From CAYONM01 sp964405325 (GTDB lineage Bacteria > Planctomycetota > UBA11346), in NCBI GenBank assembly GCA_964405325.1, contig CAYONM010000002.1:1-57531 (forward strand): DNA of 57,531 nt, read 5' to 3'. The notes below the pieces were generated by a model. That model was not told where the DNA came from. It saw nothing but the letters and a program-made list of their open reading frames with translations, and made no database searches. The first letter of the stretch is position 1, and every line of letters begins with the position of its first letter. Below, in pieces: positions 51,729 through 57,531 of this stretch. Made by a program: the position numbers and the translations under genes.

Positions 51729-52466
51729 ATGAGCCTGCGCGATACCTACCGCGAAAAAGTCGACACCTTTGTTGCCGTCTGCCACCACCTGGCCAAACAT
51801 CAATACGTGACCGGTCACGGTGGCAATATGGCCTGGAAACTCGAAGACGACTTGCTGCTGATCACGCCGACCCAGACCTGGAAGGGCGATGTCACCGCTA
51901 ACAACGTGGTTTTCATCAATTTCAAGGGCGAAAAGATCGAAGGCGAGCACAAGCCGACCGGTGAAACCCCGATGTACGTCAAGTTCTTCGCCGAGCGGCC
52001 GGACATCCAGTCGGTGCTGCACTGTCATCCGCCACATGTCAACGCCTTCGCCATAGCCGACGGCGCCGACGAACTGATGCGGCCCTTCTACCCCGAGACC
52101 ATCACCGAGGTTGGCCCGGTACCGCTGGTACCCTACGGCGAACCGCTGACCCAGCGCTTGGCCGACCACTTCTCGCCCTTCCTGGCCAAGTACAACGCCT
52201 TCCTAATGGAAAACCATGGCCTGGTGATCATGAGCCCCTGGGACCTCAAGTGGGTGCAGATGTGCACCGACCTGCTGGAGATGACCGCCAAGCACATCAT
52301 CCTGGCCAAGAGCATGGGCCACCCCCTCAAAGAGGTGTCCTACGCCGACATCCAGAACCTGGGCAATGTCATGCGCACCCGCGATTTGCCGCTGTTCGGG
52401 GCCCCCGGCGCCTGGTCCAGCCTGGAAGAGATCTATTTCCCCCAGGGTGCTCCCGCCGCTGTTTGA
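51729..52466 (+). CDS. Class II aldolase/adducin-family protein
   Basis: The protein has 245 residues and resembles L-fuculose/L-rhamnulose/ribulose-phosphate aldolases and epimerases. Features are HQYVTGHGGNMAWKLED (GN phosphate-binding loop), the zinc pair HCHPPHVNAFA, the acid/base region EVGPVPLVPYGEP and a third zinc histidine in LMENHGLVIMSPWDL. ATG 51729 is preferred because aaagga lies 7 nt upstream. An overlapping ATG at 51723 is too close to the ribosome site. It would split a sugar phosphate to dihydroxyacetone phosphate plus an aldehyde. Substrate not identifiable. Confidence 0.88.
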   Translation: MSLRDTYREKVDTFVAVCHHLAKHQYVTGHGGNMAWKLEDDLLLITPTQTWKGDVTANNVVFINFKGEKIEGEHKPTGETPMYVKFFAERPDIQSVLHCHPPHVNAFAIADGADELMRPFYPETITEVGPVPLVPYGEPLTQRLADHFSPFLAKYNAFLMENHGLVIMSPWDLKWVQMCTDLLEMTAKHIILAKSMGHPLKEVSYADIQNLGNVMRTRDLPLFGAPGAWSSLEEIYFPQGAPAAV

Positions 52467-52527
52467 GAGCTCCGACCGTCAGCAACGCCCGGAAAGCACT
52501 CTCTTTACCAAGCCTGTAGGATATTCC

Positions 52528-54339
52528 ATGACCACCGCCACCGATCATCAAGCCCACCTGGACCGCCTGCAGGCCGAGATGCGGCAAGCTCACCTCGGCC
52601 TGTTCATCACCGGACCGGGCCAACTGGAGGTGCTGGAAGAAGCCCTGCCGGAGCACTGCTTCGACGGCAACCACGTTGTCACTCGCTCGCTCGGCAATCT
52701 CCGCTGCACCTCTGACGGCAAGGCGATCAAGCAGTTCACCGCACACACCCGGGTGCCCAATGCCGGTACCCCGGTGGCGCTAGGGCACGAATGCATCCAG
52801 CAGGTGGTGTGGGCCCCCGCCAACAGCAACCTGCAAGCGGGCGAGCTGGTGCTGATCACCCCCGGCCACGCCAGCTTCACCATCGACATCGAGCGTTTCG
52901 TGCCCGATCCGGACGGCACTCTGCCGTCGCTGGGTTACACCTATCGTCAGGCGGGTGGTCTACGACAATTCAGCGCCCTGCCGACCCAGGCCATGGCGCT
53001 GGTGCGTAGCCAGGGTTTTGGCGAGCTGTACAACCGCATTCCCACCAGCGACACCGCCAGCCTGGCCAGCCTGGCCCATGCCGAGGCCTTCGCCTGCTGT
53101 TACGGCTCCAACTTGCCACTGTACACTTTCGATGAGCAGGGCGATTTCGTCATGGGCATCCCGCCGAAGGCGCGCCTGGCGCTGTTGGGTGGGACCGCCC
53201 GCATGGGCCTGATCAACCTGACCATCATCGCCGGTTTACCGGATGCACAGCTGCCGCTCTCCATCGCGCTGACCGGATCGGCCGCCAAACTCGACGAACT
53301 TGGCGATCTACCCGTGTTCCAGCGTCTGCGGCGGCGCGGTGTCGAGCTGCATCTGATCGATCGCACCGACCCCGACATCATCGCCAAGCTGACCGCGCCC
53401 GGTCGGCCCAACATCATCTGGACCAATTACGACGCCCAGGACGTGTACGATCAGGCTTCGCAGATCATCGCCGACGGTGGCAACATCAACAATTATGCCG
53501 GCGCCCGCGAGGCCGAGATCGGCTTCGACATGACAGTCGCAGCGGCGACGCATGTCGACAATCCCGTAACCGAAGCCACTGCCTGGCTCGGCTGCCTGCA
53601 CCACGGCGTCGGCGCCATCGAATACCAGCGCGCCTTCGGCCTGCGACCAGGCGGCCTGCTGGCCTTGGTGGATGTGGACGCCGACCGTCTGGCCGCCATC
53701 TTGGCGGCCCTCCCAGATGGCCAACGGGTGCACCTGATAGGCTGCCAGGTCGATCCGGCCAGCTGGCCGAAACTGCACTTCGAAAACGCCGCCGCCTTCG
53801 ACGACGTACTGATCGCCGGCCGCGGCGAAACAGCCGCAGCGCGTTACGCCGAAATGGAATTGCAACTGGCCCGCGGTGCCGCCGTCGCGTTGATCGACGG
53901 CGATTGCCACATCCGCATCCGCTCCCGCAATGCGCATTATCAGAGCGTGCATCAGCTGTGTGGTCCCAACATCCCCTGGTACATGACCAATACCTCCATT
54001 CCCACCGCCGAGGACATGGCGATTCAGGGCCGGCAACCCTTGGATTTCGACTGGCTGATCAGCGGCATCGCCGGCCTGCGGCACACCCCGGAATTGTATC
54101 AAGACGTGGAAGCCCGCGCTCCTTTCGGCAGCTTCTTCAGCTTCACCGAACTGCCGGACCTGCCTTACGTCGCGATCGGCGCCGAGGCTTTCCGCGCGGC
54201 TATCGCCAAAGCCAACGGCCCGGCCCAGGCCGCCCTGGAAGCCGGCCTGGCGGTGCTGGAACGCGACGGCGACCAGTACAGTCGCGCCCTGGAAGCAGCA
54301 CTGTACCACGGCTACGGCGAGCCGTATCCGCTGGCCTGA
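52528..54339 (+). CDS. Large (603-residue) zinc-dehydrogenase-like oxidoreductase
   Basis: The protein has 603 residues, well above the ~350-400 of classical polyol dehydrogenases. Visible are a GroES-like segment with zinc-type VALGHECIQQVVW (GHE), a cysteine-containing stretch (EAFACCYGSN), a Rossmann-like ARLALLGGTARMGLINLTII and an NNYAGAREAEIGFDMTVAAA segment resembling sorbose-1-phosphate reductase-type enzymes. The last ~200 residues are not recognised. It is the third gene of the PHP-aldolase operon, 61 bp after the aldolase. It probably oxidises or reduces the sugar or polyol handled by the aldolase. Confidence 0.7.
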   Translation: MTTATDHQAHLDRLQAEMRQAHLGLFITGPGQLEVLEEALPEHCFDGNHVVTRSLGNLRCTSDGKAIKQFTAHTRVPNAGTPVALGHECIQQVVWAPANSNLQAGELVLITPGHASFTIDIERFVPDPDGTLPSLGYTYRQAGGLRQFSALPTQAMALVRSQGFGELYNRIPTSDTASLASLAHAEAFACCYGSNLPLYTFDEQGDFVMGIPPKARLALLGGTARMGLINLTIIAGLPDAQLPLSIALTGSAAKLDELGDLPVFQRLRRRGVELHLIDRTDPDIIAKLTAPGRPNIIWTNYDAQDVYDQASQIIADGGNINNYAGAREAEIGFDMTVAAATHVDNPVTEATAWLGCLHHGVGAIEYQRAFGLRPGGLLALVDVDADRLAAILAALPDGQRVHLIGCQVDPASWPKLHFENAAAFDDVLIAGRGETAAARYAEMELQLARGAAVALIDGDCHIRIRSRNAHYQSVHQLCGPNIPWYMTNTSIPTAEDMAIQGRQPLDFDWLISGIAGLRHTPELYQDVEARAPFGSFFSFTELPDLPYVAIGAEAFRAAIAKANGPAQAALEAGLAVLERDGDQYSRALEAALYHGYGEPYPLA

Positions 54340-54348
54340 GTCAGCGCC

Positions 54349-55515
54349 TCAATACGGAAACAAGGCCTGGGCCACCAGCTGATTGGCCCAGGCACCGAAG
54401 CAGGCGGCGAACACCGCCCCCAGGGCCAGATAGGGACCAAAGGGGATTTCCGGACCACGCCCCAGCAGGCGCAGAGGCACACCGATCAGGGTGCCCACCA
54501 AGGCCGCGCCGAAGACGGTATAGATCACGCCGATGGGGCCGACTACCGCGCCGATGGGGGCCAGGAATTTGACGTCACCGTAGCCCATGGCGTTGCGCCG
54601 GAACGCCATGGTGCCCAGGAGGCCGATCAGATAGGGCGCCAACCAGCCTGCCAGGCTGCCGAGGATCGCCCGCGACAGCCCGAGGCAGCACCAGATCCGC
54701 ACGTGACCAAGGGCTTCGCCGGACCACAGGGCGGCGATCAGCACCACCGCGACAGCCGGCAACAGACTGATCAGAAACCACAACAGACCGATGCGGAAAG
54801 CGCGATGATCCTCCGGCCGCCAGACCTGATCGGCGGGAACGAAACAGCTATAGATCTGCTTGGCCAAGGGCAGGCTGAGCAACAACAGGACCGCCGCGAT
54901 GACGTAGACCGTCAACAGGATCAGGGCACCGGAGAGCAGATGCACCTGGAAGCCCTCCGGCCGCCAGGTCAAAAACCAGTCACCAACCGGCCACAGATAA
55001 TAATTCTGCAACAGTCGTGGCAGCAGAGCCATGCCGATGAAGGGCGCCAACACCTGCATCGGTTTGACCAGCTCATCGGGAATGATCATGTGATCGAAAT
55101 CGATCAGTGAGCTGCTCCACAAATAAAAGGCCATCAGCAGAATCAGGCCGAACTGCACCGCCAGGGCCCAGTCGTTCCAAATCCAGGCCATCCAGGTCCC
55201 CTGACCCAGGCCGCCGATCTGCCAACTGTCGAAAAAGATCCACAGTGCCGCGGTCACGGTGATCAGAGCGGTCAGCAGCTCCATCAGCACGGCTCGGACA
55301 CCGATAGGCGCACCGCAGCAACGGCAACGACCACCCAGCACCAGCCAGCTGACCAGGGGGATATTGTCATACCAGGCCAGCGCGATGCCGCAGTCCTCGC
55401 AGCGGCTGCCAGGGGAGACGATGCTGCCACCGCGCGGCAGACGATGCACCACCACCCCCAAGAAGGATCCGAAACACGCGCCCAGACAGAAGGCGATTAC
55501 GGCGAGGATCAGCAT
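54349..55515 (-). CDS. pilD: Prepilin peptidase / N-methyltransferase (type IV pilus or type II secretion)
   Basis: The protein has 388 residues and is an integral membrane aspartyl protease that cleaves and methylates prepilins. N-terminal CLGACFGSFLGVVVHRLPRG and two CxxC pairs (CEDCGIALAWYDNIPLVSWL...CRCCGAP) form the methyltransferase domain. The catalytic aspartates are in SLIDFDHMIIPDEL and MGYGDVKFLAPIG (GxGD). About eight hydrophobic helices are present, and the loop between the two aspartates is longer than usual. ATG 55515 gives the family-like start. An upstream ATG at 55590 lies in a hairpin. No pilin or secretion genes accompany it here. Confidence 0.93.
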   Translation of the reverse strand: MLILAVIAFCLGACFGSFLGVVVHRLPRGGSIVSPGSRCEDCGIALAWYDNIPLVSWLVLGGRCRCCGAPIGVRAVLMELLTALITVTAALWIFFDSWQIGGLGQGTWMAWIWNDWALAVQFGLILLMAFYLWSSSLIDFDHMIIPDELVKPMQVLAPFIGMALLPRLLQNYYLWPVGDWFLTWRPEGFQVHLLSGALILLTVYVIAAVLLLLSLPLAKQIYSCFVPADQVWRPEDHRAFRIGLLWFLISLLPAVAVVLIAALWSGEALGHVRIWCCLGLSRAILGSLAGWLAPYLIGLLGTMAFRRNAMGYGDVKFLAPIGAVVGPIGVIYTVFGAALVGTLIGVPLRLLGRGPEIPFGPYLALGAVFAACFGAWANQLVAQALFPY

Positions 55516-55585
55516 GTCCGCATCAGAAGCCGAGGTGAATCGGGTCAAGTCGTTGGTCTTGCGAGTGCTATCACCAGGAGCTTCC

Positions 55586-55612
55586 ATCACCGGGGGCTTC
55601 GCCCCCGGTGAT
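55586..55612. other. Palindromic hairpin between pilD and the phosphatase gene
   Basis: The perfect inverted repeat atcaccggggg / cccccggtgat has a cttcg loop and lies between two divergent genes, so it is not a normal terminator position. It shares the ggggcttcgcccc core with the hairpin at 12633. Confidence 0.7.
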
Positions 55613-55657
55613 AAGCGTTGGTCTTGCAGCAGACGTCAACAAGCCATCCTGACCACC

Positions 55658-56107
55658 ATGCCATCCGTCCTCTTTGTCTGTCTCGGCAATATCTGCCGTT
55701 CCCCCATGGCCGAAGCCGTATGCCGGCATTTGGTCCAGCAGCGCGCCGATGCCGACGACTGGCTGATCGACTCAGCCGGTACCGGTGCCTGGCACGTAGG
55801 CGAAGGGCCAGATCGCCGGACCATTGCCGTGTGCAAGCAACATGGCATCCCCATCGGCGGCTCGGCGCGCAAGGTCCGGGCCGACGACTTCAACCACTTC
55901 GACCATGTGCTGGCCATGGACACAGACAACCTGGCCAATCTCCACTGTTTCAAGGGTAGCGCCCAGGTCGGCCTGCTGGGCGACTACGATCCGCAAGGGG
56001 AACGCGAAATCGGCGATCCCTACTACGGCGGTAACGATGACTTCCAGCAGATCTACCAGCAAGTGCGGCGCAGCTGCGAGGCCTTTCTGGCCAGCCTCAA
56101 GCGCTAG
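55658..56107 (+). CDS. Low-molecular-weight protein tyrosine phosphatase
   Basis: The protein has 149 residues. The P-loop VLFVCLGNICRSPMAEAV contains CxxNxCRS with the nucleophilic cysteine at about residue 9. IDSAGTGAWHVGEGPDRRTI and the general-acid loop DPYYGGNDDFQQIY (DPYY) are intact. It dephosphorylates protein tyrosines (often exopolysaccharide-linked kinases) or arginines in known members. No partner kinase is nearby. ATG 55658 gives the canonical short N-terminus. Confidence 0.95.
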   Translation: MPSVLFVCLGNICRSPMAEAVCRHLVQQRADADDWLIDSAGTGAWHVGEGPDRRTIAVCKQHGIPIGGSARKVRADDFNHFDHVLAMDTDNLANLHCFKGSAQVGLLGDYDPQGEREIGDPYYGGNDDFQQIYQQVRRSCEAFLASLKR

Positions 56108-56262
56108 CGCTTGCCTTCGCGCCCCGCCCATCTCCAACTCCGTGGTTTGCGTTCTGGATTTTTGTCAGGTACCCTATCTTGCCGGTGATTTCGCAGGCTG
56201 AGGTCAGTGCTTATCTCGATCTGGCCACAACACCACGCCGGCCACAAGAAGGGGGATGCACC

Positions 56263-57483
56263 ATGGCCGACGAGGGATCCGCAGTCCGTCAACCATTAGG
56301 GGCCGGGCTGGAAAAACTCCATATCGTGTACTGCTGTACCGACGGTCAGCTCTTGGCCGGTGCGCGGCGACTGTTCCAGGCCTTCCGCGTCCCGTGGAAG
56401 ACCGACTTCGTCACCGATCCCGTCGCCGCCTGGCAACTGATTGAACAGGGCAGCATTCATGTACTGGTGGCCGAATCCCGTCAGCACGAGTATCGCGGCA
56501 GCCTGATGGAGCAGGTGGCCAACATGGTGCCACACGTGATTCGCATCGCCCTGGTCCCCACCGCCGAAGACCGTCGCGCTTTCATGCTGGCCGGGTGGGC
56601 GCATCAGGCCCTGGTGCAACCAGCCAACGCCAAGACCCTCCTGCACGAGGTCCGACGCTGCTGCCAGACCGCCAACCTGCTGAGCAACAGCTATCTCTCC
56701 GGCCTGCTGACACCGCTGAAGGAACTGCCCAGCAACAATGTTGCCCTCGGTGCCCTCTGGAGCGAGCTGCGCCGTCCCGATCCCGACGTCGATCGCATCG
56801 CCTCGGCAGTACAGCAGGATCCGGCGCTCTCAGGCCAGGTCCTGCGCCTGGCCAACTCGCCGTTATTCAGCCCAGCCAGTAGTGTCTGCTCGCTGCCCCA
56901 GGCCCTGGTCATGCTGGGCCTGTCACGCTTGCGCTCGCTGGTGCTGTATCTCAGTGCCTTTGCCGCGGTGGATGATGAGGTCGTGCGCGAGCTGGATCTG
57001 GATTCCTGGCACTCCAACACCCAACGCTTGGCGCAATTGGGCGTCCAGATCGCCATGCAGGAGACCACCGGCTCGTCCTTCCGCGACAACGTCCTGGTTG
57101 CCGGCATCCTGCAGGACATCGGAGTCCTCGCCCTAGCGACCGTGGAGCCGGAACGCTATATCCCGATCTTCACTTGCGATCCGGTCGCCCTACGCAAAGC
57201 GGAAATCGAGTGCTTCGGTGTCAGCCACGCCGAGGTCGGCGCATTCCTACTCGGCCTCTGGCACATGCCCATGCCGGTGGTTGAAGGTGTGCTTGGCCAC
57301 CATGCCCCATCGCCCTACGCCCGGCCCGACTTCGATGTCGCCGCAGTGCTGTACAGCGCCAACATCTTCAGCGAATTGGCCGCCGGCCAGCTGGAAGAAA
57401 ACCAGATCGACAGCGAGTATTTCCTGCGCATCGACAAGAGCCATCGGGTGGAGTACTGGCGGCGTTTGGCGGAGAGCGCTTAG
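56263..57483 (+). CDS. HDOD-domain signalling protein with an N-terminal receiver-like region
   Basis: The protein has 406 residues. Residues 20-150 resemble a degenerate response-regulator receiver (KLHIVYCCTDGQLLAGARRL ... HVLVAESRQHEYRG ... IRIALVPTAEDRRAFMLAGW) without a clear phospho-acceptor aspartate. From about 170 an HDOD domain follows: VQQDPALSGQVLRLANSPLF, SLPQALVMLGLSRLRSLVLY, LVAGILQDIGVLAL and the final HAEVGAFLLGLW...VEGVLGHH. HDOD proteins act in signalling without nucleotide hydrolysis. ATG 56263 follows a gggggat ribosome site. Its TAG stop overlaps the first bases of the palindromic repeat at the window end. Confidence 0.85.
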   Translation: MADEGSAVRQPLGAGLEKLHIVYCCTDGQLLAGARRLFQAFRVPWKTDFVTDPVAAWQLIEQGSIHVLVAESRQHEYRGSLMEQVANMVPHVIRIALVPTAEDRRAFMLAGWAHQALVQPANAKTLLHEVRRCCQTANLLSNSYLSGLLTPLKELPSNNVALGALWSELRRPDPDVDRIASAVQQDPALSGQVLRLANSPLFSPASSVCSLPQALVMLGLSRLRSLVLYLSAFAAVDDEVVRELDLDSWHSNTQRLAQLGVQIAMQETTGSSFRDNVLVAGILQDIGVLALATVEPERYIPIFTCDPVALRKAEIECFGVSHAEVGAFLLGLWHMPMPVVEGVLGHHAPSPYARPDFDVAAVLYSANIFSELAAGQLEENQIDSEYFLRIDKSHRVEYWRRLAESA

Positions 57484-57531
57484 GGTGCGGAAAGAAATAA
57501 ACGTTACAGATCGCGCAGAGATTTTGTCGAT
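57482..57531. repeat. Left end of the ~155-bp palindromic dispersed repeat (copy D, cut by window end)
   Basis: From agggtgcgg onward the sequence is identical to the first 50 bp of copy B (38532 onward), up to the last base of the window. It carries the left terminal inverted repeat and supplies the stop codon of the HDOD gene. Confidence 0.9.

Overview
The window is about 57.5 kb of GC-rich bacterial DNA, densely coded on both strands. It has no rRNA, tRNA, CRISPR array or phage module that I can see. The organism has a Gram-negative envelope: a Kdo transferase (WaaA), an LptD-like outer-membrane protein, a porin-like barrel, lipoproteins, an RseP-type protease and a prepilin peptidase. Its carbon and energy genes are a pyruvate:ferredoxin oxidoreductase next to a dihydroorotate dehydrogenase-like protein, and a four-gene succinate dehydrogenase/fumarate reductase set. 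This mix, plus MBG/YDG and thrombospondin-type-3 surface proteins, suggests an environmental lineage (PVC-like or similar). Taxonomy cannot be settled from the sequence alone.

Layout. 1-6.1 kb: a repeat remnant, a truncated DUF3817-like gene, and a lipoprotein overlapping a 1400-residue adhesin with eight YDG repeats. 6.3-12.6 kb: class II aldolase with a CbbY-like phosphatase, a transketolase-C-like protein, then tyrS-tsaB-alr and a Nudix gene. 12.6-19.4 kb: a hairpin-rich gap, the DHOD-like protein and PFOR, then a decayed exported protein. 19.5-25.9 kb: B-box and membrane proteins, a small transposable element, dodecin, sdhCDAB, and coaB with a nitroreductase. 26.4-31.5 kb: an overlapping operon of a TSP3 exoprotein, a lipoprotein and a porin-like barrel, then a decayed membrane gene. 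31.5-37.1 kb: coaC-waaA-small membrane protein-lptD-like-tsaD on the minus strand. 37.1-38.7 kb: fragments of a RAYT transposase, an AraC regulator and an IS66 transposase, plus a palindromic repeat. 38.7-42.4 kb: an AraC regulator divergent from a dehydrogenase, thyA, then a gap holding a second small transposable element. 42.4-49.2 kb: an M16-like protein lacking its zinc motif, an oversized RseP and a divergent AAA ATPase. 49.5-54.3 kb: a DeoR regulator divergent from a PHP-aldolase-dehydrogenase operon. 54.3-57.5 kb: prepilin peptidase, low-molecular-weight tyrosine phosphatase and an HDOD protein.

The most notable non-coding signal is a set of repeat families. (i) Two small elements share a 20-bp terminal inverted repeat, and each is flanked by a perfect 10-bp target duplication. 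(ii) A palindromic element of about 155 bp occurs four times and forms both ends of the window. (iii) A structured hairpin of about 50 bp with an apical sub-hairpin occurs twice, 31 kb apart. The most notable coding signals are the two surface-protein operons, the PHP-aldolase-dehydrogenase operon, the M16-like protein without its catalytic motif, and the long soluble tail on SdhD.
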